Assembly (NCBI RefSeq): GCF_900683735.1
Contig: NZ_LR215979.1
Span: 1,240,001 to 1,304,000, forward strand
DNA length: 64,000 nt
Reading direction: 5' to 3'
From: Fusobacterium ulcerans ATCC 49185
Lineage (GTDB): Bacteria; Fusobacteriota; Fusobacteriia; Fusobacteriales; Fusobacteriaceae
Position 1 is the first letter of the stretch; the number at the start of each line of letters is the position of its first letter. The notes under the pieces were generated by a model. The model was not told the origin of the DNA. It saw only the letters and a list, made by a program, of their open reading frames with translations, and did not search any database. Shown in pieces: positions 17,096 through 26,205 of the stretch. A program made the position numbers and the translations under genes.

Positions 17096-19880
17096 AATAC
17101 ATCTTGAGAATTACCGTATACATGATAAACTAGATGTAGAATTTGACAGTGGAATAAATCTTCTTCTTGGAGAAAACGGTAAAGGAAAATCATCTATTCT
17201 TGAAGCAATAGGATATGCTCTTTTTGATTCTGAATTAAGAGGAGGAAATCAAAGAGAAGCAATAAAATATGGAAAAAAAAGTGCAAAAATAGAGATAGAA
17301 TTTACTGGAATAGATGGGGAGGACTATATAGTTACAAGAAAAGTACCTGGATCAACAAGTATATATAAGAAAGATAATCCAGAGTTTCAATTAATAGGAA
17401 AAGAAGATAGAATAAGAGAACTTTGCGGTATTAAAGGCGACTTGAAAGGAATATATGATAATGTAATTGTTGCTAAGCAAAATGAATTTATATCTTCTTT
17501 TAAAGAAAAAGACAATGAAAGAGAAAAAATATTTAATAAAGTATTTAACACTGATATTTATAAAAAAATATATGAAGGATATTCAAGAGATGCAGTAAAC
17601 AGATATGAAAAAGATATTGAGATAGAAAGAAGCAGTATGGAAAATATAGCTGAAATAATGGAAGATCCTGCTGATATAAAAGAAAAATTGGAATTTGAAA
17701 AAGGAAGAGCAAAAGAATATAATTTGAGTTTAACTTTATTAAATAATGAGAAAAGCAAAGTAAAAGAATTTTTGAACTCATATAATTCTTTAAATATTGA
17801 GATAGAAAAACTTACTGGTGAGATAAATGCTTTAACTGGAAATCTAAAAAATAAAAATGAAGAATTAATCAAAGTAAGTAATTCTATAAGAGAAAGTGAA
17901 ATTTCAGAAAAAATAGTAAAAGAAAACAGAGAGAAATATGAAGAATATCAGAAATATTCTCAGGAAATAAATATATTAAAAACCAGGAAAAAAGAGTTGG
18001 AAAAAATAAAAGAAGAATGTCTTTTACATGAAAAAGAAATAAATTTATTAGAAAAGTTAAATTCAGAAATTGATGGAGAAATAAAAGTTTTTAAAAATAA
18101 AAAAGAAAATAATGAATCACTTCTTTTAGAAAGAAATAATAAATTATTAGAAATAGAAAAAGAAATAGAGGATAAAAAGACAAAGTTTATTGAATATAAG
18201 TCTGAATTAAATAAAATAACACCTCTTTTAGCAAAATTGGAAGAATTTGAAAAAAAGCTTGAATCTGGAGAAAATAATATAAAAAACTTTGAGATAAAAT
18301 TAGAGGAAAAGTTGGAAGATATAAATAAAGAGAAAGAAAAAAGAAAATATTTAATGAGTGAAAATCTTGAAAGCCAACTTTCTGAACTAGAGGAGCATGA
18401 AAAAAAGAAAAAGTTATTAGAAGATGAGATATTAAAAAAAGATTTACTGCTGAAAGAAAATGAAGAAGCTTTTAAAATGTTGAAAACTTCATATTGTCCA
18501 TATTTAAAAGAACAGTGTAAAAATCTTGATGGAAAAAATATAGATGAATATTTTAAAGATAAAAGAGAGAAGTATATAAAAGAGATAGAAGATAAAAAAA
18601 ATACTGTAAAAGAAATAAACCATAAACTCATAAATAAAAATGAGATAATGGAAAAAATAATAAAATTAGATACCTTATCAAAAGAAATTAATGAAAAAGA
18701 AGCAGAATTTATTCAAGAAAAATTAAAACTAGAAACTGGAAAATCTAAAATAGAAAATGAAAAGTTGAAATTAAAAAACTTTAAATTAGAAAATAATATT
18801 GAAAGCAAAGAAAAGCTTTCTGAAATAAGAATAACACTTAAAACAAAGATTGACAGCTTAGATTTATTAAAGTCTGAAGATATAAAAGGTGGCCTTGAAA
18901 AAGAGATAGAAAATCTTAATAAAAATATAAATATAGAATTAAAAAATATAGAAGCAAAAAAAATATTAATTAAAGAAAATATAAAAACTTTAGAAGCAAA
19001 AAGAAATTTTCTTGATGAAAATAAAATTTTCTCTAATGAATTGATAACTGTTAATGAGAATATTGATAAATTAGAAAAAAAGATGGATAATTTGGAAAGA
19101 AGCAGCAATCTTTATCTTGAAAATTATAAAAAAGCCATGGAAAAAAATCAATTAGAAAAAAATCTTGAAAATATAAAATTGATTATTGAAAATAATGAAA
19201 TGAAATTTAGAGAAAAAAGTACTTTATTAGAACTAAAAAGAAAAGATATAGAAAATATAGAATTAGAAAAAATTCAGGAAAAAGATGGTAAAATTACATC
19301 TGATATTGAAGAGATAAGAGAAAAATTAGGGGCAGTAAATAGTGAAGCAGAAACTTTAAAAAAAAAATTAGAAGAAATAAAAAAATATGAAGATTTGCTG
19401 AAAAATAAAAGAAAGTATTTGGAAAAATTAAATATGAAATTAGAACTTACTAAGATATTTAGAGAAAAAATAAAATCTATGGGTAAGGAAGTTTCAAAAA
19501 ATATGCTTAAAGAGATAGAAATACTTGCAACTGAGAATTTTAGAAAAATAACTGGAAGAGGGGAAAAAATAATCTGGTCTAATGAAGATAAGAATAAATA
19601 TGTTGTTTTTTTAGATGGCGACAGAGGAGAACTGAAATTTGAGCAGCTTTCAGGAGGAGAACAGGTTGCAGTAGCAATTTCTATAAGAGGGGCAATGAGT
19701 GAACTGTTTACAGAAAGTAAATTTTCAATATTTGATGAACCTACTAATAACCTTGACACAGAAAGAAGAAGAAGTCTGGCTGATTCAATTGGGGAGATAT
19801 TGAAAAATCTGGAGCAAAGTATAATAGTGACTCATGATGATACTTTTAGAGAAATGGCACAAAAAGTCATAGAGCTATAG
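17082..19880 (+). CDS. sbcC: SbcC, SMC-like ATPase subunit of the SbcCD complex
   Basis: Rad50-family ATPase, 932 residues. N-terminal Walker A is GENGKGKS (near 32-39); the C-terminal part has signature LSGGEQVAVA and Walker B FSIFDEPTNNLD. Between them lies a very long Lys/Glu-rich coiled coil. The zinc-hook position is CPYLKEQC (Cys472, Cys479), a C-x6-C arrangement in place of the usual CxxC. Overlap with sbcD points to coupled translation. Several long antisense frames inside the coiled coil are composition artefacts. Confidence 0.93.
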   Translation: MKINRIHLENYRIHDKLDVEFDSGINLLLGENGKGKSSILEAIGYALFDSELRGGNQREAIKYGKKSAKIEIEFTGIDGEDYIVTRKVPGSTSIYKKDNPEFQLIGKEDRIRELCGIKGDLKGIYDNVIVAKQNEFISSFKEKDNEREKIFNKVFNTDIYKKIYEGYSRDAVNRYEKDIEIERSSMENIAEIMEDPADIKEKLEFEKGRAKEYNLSLTLLNNEKSKVKEFLNSYNSLNIEIEKLTGEINALTGNLKNKNEELIKVSNSIRESEISEKIVKENREKYEEYQKYSQEINILKTRKKELEKIKEECLLHEKEINLLEKLNSEIDGEIKVFKNKKENNESLLLERNNKLLEIEKEIEDKKTKFIEYKSELNKITPLLAKLEEFEKKLESGENNIKNFEIKLEEKLEDINKEKEKRKYLMSENLESQLSELEEHEKKKKLLEDEILKKDLLLKENEEAFKMLKTSYCPYLKEQCKNLDGKNIDEYFKDKREKYIKEIEDKKNTVKEINHKLINKNEIMEKIIKLDTLSKEINEKEAEFIQEKLKLETGKSKIENEKLKLKNFKLENNIESKEKLSEIRITLKTKIDSLDLLKSEDIKGGLEKEIENLNKNINIELKNIEAKKILIKENIKTLEAKRNFLDENKIFSNELITVNENIDKLEKKMDNLERSSNLYLENYKKAMEKNQLEKNLENIKLIIENNEMKFREKSTLLELKRKDIENIELEKIQEKDGKITSDIEEIREKLGAVNSEAETLKKKLEEIKKYEDLLKNKRKYLEKLNMKLELTKIFREKIKSMGKEVSKNMLKEIEILATENFRKITGRGEKIIWSNEDKNKYVVFLDGDRGELKFEQLSGGEQVAVAISIRGAMSELFTESKFSIFDEPTNNLDTERRRSLADSIGEILKNLEQSIIVTHDDTFREMAQKVIEL

Positions 19881-19892
19881 GAGGAGATTAAA

Positions 19893-20237
19893 ATAATAAT
19901 ACAGATTTTTGGAAAAAAGAATTGTAATGATTCAAAGAAAGCTGAAAGATTTTTTAAAGAGAGAGGAGTAAAAGTTCAATTTATTGATTTAAAAGAAAAA
20001 GCTCCTTCTAAAGGAGAGTTAAAAAGCATATGCAGTAAGTATCCCCTTGAAGAACTGATTGATACAGAGGGAACAGAATATAAAAAAAGAAATCTTCAAT
20101 ATATGGTATTTAATTTAGAAGAAACTTTATTGGAAACCCCAGTTTTATTTAAAAGCCCCATTGGAAGATTTAAAAATGAAATAACATTAGGATATCAACC
20201 AGAAATATGGAAAAACTGGACAGAAAAATTAAAATAA
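19893..20237 (+). CDS. ArsC/Spx-family thioredoxin-fold protein with an apparent ATA start codon
   Basis: 114 residues starting IIQIFGKKNCNDSKKAERFF and ending NWTEKLK; the pattern is that of ArsC/Spx-like (YffB-type) proteins, with the single N-terminal Cys in CNDSKK and ETPVLF near residue 83. No ATG, GTG or TTG occurs between the in-frame sbcC stop (19878-19880) and this conserved N-terminus. AGGAGGAG (19879-19886) is optimally placed for ATA at 19893, giving (M)IIQIFG, the expected family start. Other ATA codons at 19896 and 19899, or ATT at 19887, are also possible. Last gene of the helicase-sbcD-sbcC unit. Arsenate reduction is not implied. Confidence 0.8.
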   Translation: MIIQIFGKKNCNDSKKAERFFKERGVKVQFIDLKEKAPSKGELKSICSKYPLEELIDTEGTEYKKRNLQYMVFNLEETLLETPVLFKSPIGRFKNEITLGYQPEIWKNWTEKLK

Positions 20238-20319
20238 TATAAGAAAAAACTATTGATTTTTTGACTTTCAGAAGGTATATAAGATATTAAGATAAATAAT
20301 CTTATGGGAGATGATGGAA

Positions 20320-20487
20320 ATGAGTATAGGAGAAATTGAAAAGCTGGAGAAAATGATCGATGAACTGAAAGAAGAATTGCATGAATGTGATTATGAACCA
20401 GAAAGAAATGCCCTGCTCAAAAAATATAGGACATTAGCTGCCCAAATGGAAGAATTAAAAAATTTAAAAAGGAAGAAAAATGATTAG
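20320..20487 (+). CDS. Small helical protein (55 residues), unknown
   Basis: Short frame beginning MSIGEIEKLEKM. GGGAG (20306-20310) is nine bases before ATG 20320; in-frame ATGs also occur at 20311 and 20314. It is nearly all Glu, Lys and Leu in heptad spacing (coiled coil) with one Cys in HECDYEPER. Its stop overlaps the start of the GNAT gene by eight bases, which supports translation coupling. No known family recognised. Confidence 0.6.
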   Translation: MSIGEIEKLEKMIDELKEELHECDYEPERNALLKKYRTLAAQMEELKNLKRKKND

Positions 20488-20908
20488 AAATTTAAAAAAT
20501 GAAGATATTAATACAGTTATGAAATTATGGAAAACTTCAACAATAGAAGCTCAAAATTTTATTCCTGACAGCTATTGGCTGGAAAACTATGACAATGTGA
20601 AAAACAATTATTTACCTAATTCTACAACTTATATATATGAAGAAGACGGAGAAATAAAAGGGTTTGTAAGTTTGATAGAAAATATATTTATAGGTGGACT
20701 GTTTATAAAAGTGGGCAATCAGAGAAAAGGAATTGGGAACAGAATGCTTAATTTTTTAAAAGAAAGGTATGATAAATTACAGCTTGCAGTATATGATAAG
20801 AATACAAGAGCAATGAATTTTTATCTGAAATCAGGCTTCAAAATATTAAATACTGAAATTGATGAAAAAACAAAAGAAAAAGAACATTTAATGGAGTGGA
20901 GGAGATAA
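20480..20908 (+). CDS. GNAT-family N-acetyltransferase
   Basis: Acetyl-CoA dependent acetyltransferase of 142 residues. The acetyl-CoA loop is GNQRKGIGNRML (near residue 79-90) and the C-terminal signature is YDKNTRAMNFYLKSGFKI. It is close in layout to YjaB/YiaC-type small GNATs. RBS AAGGAAG precedes the ATG. Substrate unknown. Confidence 0.85.
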   Translation: MIRNLKNEDINTVMKLWKTSTIEAQNFIPDSYWLENYDNVKNNYLPNSTTYIYEEDGEIKGFVSLIENIFIGGLFIKVGNQRKGIGNRMLNFLKERYDKLQLAVYDKNTRAMNFYLKSGFKILNTEIDEKTKEKEHLMEWRR

Positions 20909-20941
20909 ACTCTCTTCCATTTTTATGTTAGGAAACTTATT

Positions 20942-20969
20942 TTGATAAAAATTAAACCTATGATATAAT
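20942..20969 (+). promoter_or_regulatory. Promoter of queH
   Basis: TTGATA (20942-20947), 16 bp, TATAAT (20964-20969) with TG one base upstream. It starts transcription about 14 bases before the start codon. Confidence 0.6.
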
Positions 20970-20989
20970 CAATATTGGAGGTTAAAATA

Positions 20990-21643
20990 ATGAAAATTAA
21001 CTATGATTTAGTAATGGAAAAGCAGTTGAAGGAAATAGAAAAAAATAAGATTAAACCTAGGCTTCTGCTTCATTCATGCTGTGCACCATGCAGTTCAGCA
21101 ATATTAGAGTTTTTACAGGAGTATTTTGAAATAACTATATATTTTTTTAATCCTAATATAACTTTTCAAGAAGAATACTTGAAGAGGTTGGAAGAGCAAA
21201 AAGAATATCATAAAAAAAGAGGATATCAAATAAATGTAATTGAAGGAAGATATAATCCTGAAATTGACTTCTTTCAGAATATAAAAGGGGTGGAAAATGA
21301 AAAAGAAGGTGGAAAAAGGTGTCATCAATGTTATAGAATCCGCCTTGAAGAAACTGCAAAAAAAGCTAAAGAAGATGGATATAAATACTTTACAACAGTA
21401 TTGAGTATAAGTCCAATGAAAAATGCACAGTGGATAAATGAAATAGGGGAGGAACTTGAAAAAAAATATGGAGTAAAATTCCTTAATGGAGATTTTAAAA
21501 AGAAAAGCAGGTATTTAAGATCTATTGAAATTTCAAAAGAATATGAATTATACAGACAGGATTATTGTGGCTGTATATTTTCAAAATTAGAAAGAGAAAA
21601 AATTGAAAAAGAAAAGAGAGGAAAAAACGGAGGGGAAAGATGA
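20990..21643 (+). CDS. queH: QueH, epoxyqueuosine reductase
   Basis: Last step of queuosine tRNA modification, reducing epoxyqueuosine to queuosine (non-B12 alternative to QueG). Cys motifs: SCCAPC (near residue 25-29), RCHQCY (near 102-107) and YRQDYCGC (near 190). These hold the Fe-S cluster and a second metal in the family. A TTG five codons upstream would extend the frame, but ATG 20990 has GGAGG at good spacing. 217 residues. Its stop overlaps the next start by four bases. Confidence 0.93.
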   Translation: MKINYDLVMEKQLKEIEKNKIKPRLLLHSCCAPCSSAILEFLQEYFEITIYFFNPNITFQEEYLKRLEEQKEYHKKRGYQINVIEGRYNPEIDFFQNIKGVENEKEGGKRCHQCYRIRLEETAKKAKEDGYKYFTTVLSISPMKNAQWINEIGEELEKKYGVKFLNGDFKKKSRYLRSIEISKEYELYRQDYCGCIFSKLEREKIEKEKRGKNGGER

Positions 21644-22263
21644 AAAACTTTTCAGAAAAAACTGTAAAAAATATTTCAATTTGTTTTTTATTACTATTTT
21701 TATTATTAGGACTTAATCATCATTATTATTTTGCTTTGATGATAATTCCAATAATGATATATTTTTCTACATGGAAAGTAGTTATGTTTGAGGATAGAAT
21801 AGGGAGATTTTCTCCAATTGTAATTGGGCTTTTACTTTCATCATTTATATTTTACTGTCAATACTATTTGCAGGGTGAAGTTGTGTCAACAAAAGAAGCA
21901 ATTGCACTAAAAGGAACAATATCACTTTGTATTGGGCTATGGCTGGGAAATTTTATTGCTAAATATATTTATATGAGAATAAAATTTTTTCTTAACAGAA
22001 TAGGAAGCAAAGGAGAGCAAAAGGAATATAAGATTATTAAGATGATTATAGATCAGAAAAAATATTTTAAAAAGCCTGGAAGCAAATATTATATTAATTT
22101 TTATTATTTAATTGCAGATGTAAATGGAGAAGAAGTAAAATTCCTTATAGAAAAGGATTTTTATGACAAATATCTAGGTAAAAAAAGTATGAATATAAAA
22201 ATAAAGAAAGGTTCATTTGGAATTTTTTATGGAATAAATTTAATAGATTTAGAAACTGAATAA
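21640..22263 (+). CDS. Membrane protein of unknown function
   Basis: 207 residues, translationally coupled to queH (ATGA overlap, GGAGGGG before the start). Four hydrophobic segments in residues ~10-115, then a soluble domain of ~90 residues. No family recognised. The CRISPR leader region begins nine bases after its stop codon. Confidence 0.7.
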   Translation: MKNFSEKTVKNISICFLLLFLLLGLNHHYYFALMIIPIMIYFSTWKVVMFEDRIGRFSPIVIGLLLSSFIFYCQYYLQGEVVSTKEAIALKGTISLCIGLWLGNFIAKYIYMRIKFFLNRIGSKGEQKEYKIIKMIIDQKKYFKKPGSKYYINFYYLIADVNGEEVKFLIEKDFYDKYLGKKSMNIKIKKGSFGIFYGINLIDLETE

Positions 22264-22271
22264 AATAAAAT

Positions 22272-22441
22272 TTTCCAAGTTAAAAATAGTACATTTTTTT
22301 CTAAACTAGACTTCAGAGTAAATTGAGAAAGAAAAAATTATTTGATAAAAATTTTATTACACTTGGAAAAATAAAAAGAAAATCTTGTTAAAATCATGTT
22401 TGAAGGGATTAGGAAATAATGTGGAGTCTGATTTCATGAGG
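22272..22441 (+). promoter_or_regulatory. CRISPR leader of the mini-array
   Basis: A-rich leader. TTTCCAAG (22272-22279) and its inverted copy CTTGGAAA (22362-22369) are 82 bp apart. A further 72 bp leads to the first repeat, ending in TTTCATGAGG. The leader of the main array (31341-31510) has exactly the same spacings and the same final ten bases. Confidence 0.8.
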
Positions 22442-22599
22442 ATAGAATAATAACTGAGTAGTTTTTAAATCATATTCATTTTCTAGTTTTAACCAATTTA
22501 TTTTATATAGAATAATAACTGAGTAGTTTTTAAATAAATAATAAGTACTTTATCTTTTGGGACAAGGCTAATAGAATAATAAAGAAAAAATTTATAACA
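22442..22599 (+). CRISPR. Mini CRISPR array, three repeats (last one decayed), variant repeat type
   Basis: Two identical 29-base repeats at 22442-22470 and 22507-22535 separated by a 36-base spacer. A third, degraded copy lies at 22571-22599 (first 12 bases intact) after a 35-base spacer. The repeat differs from the main array's at 5 of 29 positions (1, 9, 15, 18, 22). It lies between a conserved-geometry leader and cas6, and is read toward cas6. Confidence 0.8.
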
Positions 22600-22712
22600 G
22601 TCTTTTTCATATTAAAAGATCTAAAATCAGAGGGAAAGATATGCAAAATAAAAAAATCTTTTAAAAAATTAAAATTTTTGAATTAAAGTCTATTATTTAT
22701 CAAAAAATGAGG

Positions 22713-22718
22713 TATAAT
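22713..22718 (+). promoter_or_regulatory. Candidate -10 of the cas operon
   Basis: TATAAT at 22713-22718, 31 bases before the cas6 start codon. No clear -35 at 17 bp. Transcription may also arrive from the mini-array leader. Confidence 0.4.
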
Positions 22719-22748
22719 TATTATTGAGGACTAAAAGGGAGGGATTAA

Positions 22749-23444
22749 ATGAAAAGTTGGATTCTAGAGTTGAAAGTTTTTTTATTAGAAGACATAGAAC
22801 CATATAAAACTACAGAAAAAATAGCTGCTTTTATAGATTCTACTTTTGATAAGGATGAGCACTGGAAAGAATATCATACAGATAAAAAAGTTAAAGAATA
22901 TTGCTTTAATTCTTTTTATCCAGTAAAAGTTAATACTAAAAAGTATAATGCAGGAGAAATATACACAGTTCAAATAAGGACTATTTCTGAAAAATTAAAA
23001 GAACATTTTATGAAATATTTAAAAGATAATATAACAAAGGAATTAAAAGGATTGATAATAAAAGAGAGGGAAATGGAATATAGATATATTGATAAGCTTG
23101 TTTCTGTTACACCTACAATACTTAAAACAGAAAATGGATATTGGAAAAAAAATCTTTCATTGGAAGAGTATGAAAATAGATTAAAGTTAAATATAATAAA
23201 AAAATATAATTCCATTTTTAATGAAGAATTAGATGAAAATGTTGATTTATTTAATTTTATTGAATTTAAAAATAAAGTTCCTGTAAAAGTAAAATATAAA
23301 AATATAAATCTACTTGGAGATAAGCTTGTTCTAGGAATAGCTAAAAATGAAACTGCTCAAAAATTAGCTTTTCTATGTCTGAGTGTAGGACTGGGAGAGA
23401 TGAATGCAAGAGGATTTTCTTACATGAACCCAAGATGGGTATAA
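22749..23444 (+). CDS. cas6: Cas6, CRISPR pre-crRNA endoribonuclease (type I-B)
   Basis: Cuts the repeat RNA to make crRNAs with an 8-base 5' handle. 231 residues, with the C-terminal glycine-rich loop GLGEMNARGFSYM that marks Cas6 and binds repeat RNA. An N-terminal ferredoxin-like part includes a candidate catalytic His (HWKEYHTD). RBS GGGAGGG. First gene of an eight-gene operon. It has to process two repeat variants if both arrays are used; both keep the ACT/AGT mini-stem and the TTTAAAT end. Confidence 0.9.
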   Translation: MKSWILELKVFLLEDIEPYKTTEKIAAFIDSTFDKDEHWKEYHTDKKVKEYCFNSFYPVKVNTKKYNAGEIYTVQIRTISEKLKEHFMKYLKDNITKELKGLIIKEREMEYRYIDKLVSVTPTILKTENGYWKKNLSLEEYENRLKLNIIKKYNSIFNEELDENVDLFNFIEFKNKVPVKVKYKNINLLGDKLVLGIAKNETAQKLAFLCLSVGLGEMNARGFSYMNPRWV

Positions 23445-23462
23445 TAGAGGAGGTGAGATTAT

Positions 23463-25256
23463 TTGTTACGAGAATGTGTTGAAATCTTTACTGAAATATA
23501 CAAAGAAAAAGGAGAAAGATTTATAACAGATAGCTATGAATTGGAGCCAGGAGATTATTTCATAGTTAAAAGTGATGGAAGTTATAGTCATACTAAAATA
23601 GAAAGAACAAAAAAATCAGAAGAAAATTCAAATAGAAGAACTGTAGAAGATTATGAATATTTAGCAGAAAGAGATTATTTAAGCAGATTGTTGGATATGA
23701 ATAAGCCGATTGATGGGAAAAAACAAATTCATTCTAATAATTATTTATCTTTTTTTGTTAAGAATAATGTTCTAAGTGAAAAGAAAAAAGAATTAGAAGA
23801 AAGTGTAGAGAAGTATTATGAAATTTTAAAAAATCCATTTCTCAAATATGACAAAGGGGAAAAGAAAAGAGTATATACACAACTTGAAGAAAAGTTAGGA
23901 AAACCTTCAGAAGAAAAAATCCAAAAAAATCAAGAATGGATTAAAACAAATCTCTATAAGATAAAAGAAGAAATAAAAGATGGGAAGGAATATGTCAAAA
24001 TATTCTTTGATGAAAATATAGAAGAGTACAAGAAAGAAAATGAGAGATATATTATTCCTAACATATACAACAGTGTAGACTATAATGTAATAATAAATGC
24101 TGAAACTTATGGGCTGCCAAATAATAACCTTAATTTAAATTCTAAAAAACCATATTTAGAAAATAAAACAAGAAAAGAAAAATATACTGTTCCTTATTTA
24201 TTAAATGAAAAAGAAGTATTTAAACAAAAGAAATTTTTTGACTATCTTTACAATATGGCAAATTCAGGAAAAAGAAATATATATATTTCATCTGATAAAA
24301 AAGAAATAATTCCTTTAGAAATAAAAGAATCTTTAAGTGATAATTTTACTGGTTATTATCTGAGAATAAGAAAAGATAAAAGTGAAAGCGCAATAGAGAG
24401 GTATGATATTATTTCAGATTATAGAACTGAAATTTATCCTGAAATAAAAATATTAGATTGTTTAGGAAATGGGGATAAGGGAAAATTAGAATATGGAAGT
24501 TCAATAAGAAAGAACTCTGAATTGGCTGCTGTATTGAATAATCTTTTATTCAATGGAAAACTTTATGGAATAATTTTTGAAAATTTAAAAGACTTGAAAA
24601 TATTTGATGAAAGAATAAAAAACATAGCAAATCAATATAAAGAAGTATTCTTCGAATTAGTATATAAAGGAGATATGAAAAAATTTGCTGATAATTATAG
24701 AAAAATATTTTTAGAACTTATAAAAAATTCTTTGTGTAAAAAAGATTACATAACAGAAGCTTATGATATGTTCAATTTAATGACTAGTATAGGCGATAGT
24801 ATAAAACAAGAAAGGGGTATGACTGTGAATAAACATGAAAAAATGAAAGAAAAATTTAGAAATATATTTGAAACTGGTGTGGGAGAGATAGAGAATGATG
24901 AAGAATATTTCTTCGCTTTAGGACAATTAGCAAAATTTTTAATTTCTAGAAATAGAATAACTGTGAAAACACATGAATTAGCAGTAAGAGTTATTGAAAG
25001 TAGAGATATTGAAGGGTTAAAAAGAGAAATTTATAAACTTTTTAGGAAATATGCTTATGATATAGGTTTCTACAGTACAAAATTTAATACTCTTTATGAA
25101 AGAGTGTTAGGATATGAGGCTGAGAATGAAGAAATAAATATGGATAGATTACTAGGAGGATATTTAGCTGACTCATTGATTTATGAAAAATCAGCTAAAG
25201 AAGAAAATGAAGCTAATAATGAAACTAAAGAAACTAATGGGGAGGAGAATGAATAA
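23463..25256 (+). CDS. cas8b: Cas8b / Csh1, large subunit of the type I-B Cascade
   Basis: Large Cascade subunit for PAM recognition and Cas3 recruitment. 597 residues, very charged. Position after cas6 and before cas7, size and the general Csh1 pattern (LRECVEIFTEIY start, SLLDMNK-like region near 75, IIDLIKNSLCKK-like and YFFALGQLAKFLISR near 465-480) identify it. No ATG is available at the right place: TTG 23463 follows AGGAGG by nine bases. The C-terminal tail (EENEANNETKETNGEE) is low complexity. Confidence 0.85.
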   Translation: MLRECVEIFTEIYKEKGERFITDSYELEPGDYFIVKSDGSYSHTKIERTKKSEENSNRRTVEDYEYLAERDYLSRLLDMNKPIDGKKQIHSNNYLSFFVKNNVLSEKKKELEESVEKYYEILKNPFLKYDKGEKKRVYTQLEEKLGKPSEEKIQKNQEWIKTNLYKIKEEIKDGKEYVKIFFDENIEEYKKENERYIIPNIYNSVDYNVIINAETYGLPNNNLNLNSKKPYLENKTRKEKYTVPYLLNEKEVFKQKKFFDYLYNMANSGKRNIYISSDKKEIIPLEIKESLSDNFTGYYLRIRKDKSESAIERYDIISDYRTEIYPEIKILDCLGNGDKGKLEYGSSIRKNSELAAVLNNLLFNGKLYGIIFENLKDLKIFDERIKNIANQYKEVFFELVYKGDMKKFADNYRKIFLELIKNSLCKKDYITEAYDMFNLMTSIGDSIKQERGMTVNKHEKMKEKFRNIFETGVGEIENDEEYFFALGQLAKFLISRNRITVKTHELAVRVIESRDIEGLKREIYKLFRKYAYDIGFYSTKFNTLYERVLGYEAENEEINMDRLLGGYLADSLIYEKSAKEENEANNETKETNGEENE

Positions 25257-25258
25257 TT

Positions 25259-26203
25259 ATGAAAAATAGAATATATGGTGTAATAGGAATAAGATCAATG
25301 ATGGCAAACTGGAATGCAGATTTTACAGGATTTCCTAAAACAACTTCATCAGGAGAAGTTTTTGGAAGTGATAAAGCTCTGAAATACCCAATGAAAAAAA
25401 TGTGGGAGAATGAAGGAGAAAAGGTTCTATATGTAAAAAGTTTGAAAGTAGATAGTGGAGAAGGAAAAAAGGGAGAAACAGCAGTAAGACCTAAATCTTT
25501 GAGAGAAAGATATGATGAAATATTTGAAACTAATTTAAAAGATGAAAAAGATAAAACTAATGTAATGAAAAATCTTTTTAAAGCAATAGATGTAAAGAAT
25601 TTTGGAGCAACTTTTGCAGAAGAGAAAAATAATATATCTATTACAGGGGCAGTTCAGATAGGGCAAGGATTTAATAAATATGCAGGTTCATATACAGAAG
25701 AACAACAAATATTGTCACCATTTAGAGATAGTAGCAAGGATGAAAAAGAGGGAGAAGCCAGTCAATCAACTTTAGGGACAAAAATAGTAAGTAATGAGGC
25801 TCACTATTTTTATCCATTTGTGATTAATCCACAAGTGTATAGAGATTTTGTAAAAATGGGAATGACTGAAGGATATACAGAAGAGGACTATAAGAAATTT
25901 AAAGATGCAGCTCTGACTTCAGCTACTTTCTTTAATTCAAACTCAAAATTAGGATGTGAAAATGAGTTTGCATTGTTTATAGAAGTAAAAGAAGGGTATT
26001 ATCTTCCAGAGTTAGCTCAATATGTAAAATTTTCTAAAGAAAAAGATTGTGATGTAATAGAATTAGGATTTGATGAGCTTATAAATCAATTCAAAGATAA
26101 TATTTTGTCTGTAGAGATATACTACAATACTTTAAATGTGAAAGTAAAACATGATATAAAAGGAGCTAAAGAATATAATATCTTTACTAGAAAAGAGGTA
26201 TAA
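25259..26203 (+). CDS. cas7: Cas7 / Csh2, Cascade backbone subunit
   Basis: Forms the helical backbone along the crRNA spacer. 314 residues, starting RIYGVIGIRSMMANWNADFTGFP, the typical Csh2 N-terminus. Residues ~115-150 (ITGAVQIGQGFNKY) and YFYPFVINPQVY near 182 are conserved family positions. It starts two bases after the cas8b stop. Confidence 0.92.
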   Translation: MKNRIYGVIGIRSMMANWNADFTGFPKTTSSGEVFGSDKALKYPMKKMWENEGEKVLYVKSLKVDSGEGKKGETAVRPKSLRERYDEIFETNLKDEKDKTNVMKNLFKAIDVKNFGATFAEEKNNISITGAVQIGQGFNKYAGSYTEEQQILSPFRDSSKDEKEGEASQSTLGTKIVSNEAHYFYPFVINPQVYRDFVKMGMTEGYTEEDYKKFKDAALTSATFFNSNSKLGCENEFALFIEVKEGYYLPELAQYVKFSKEKDCDVIELGFDELINQFKDNILSVEIYYNTLNVKVKHDIKGAKEYNIFTRKEV

Positions 26204-26205
26204 TC

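Noticed and set aside
17545-19759. Long minus-strand frames inside sbcC
   Set aside because: They are Ser/Phe-rich mirror images of the Lys/Glu coiled coil, without RBS; a composition effect.
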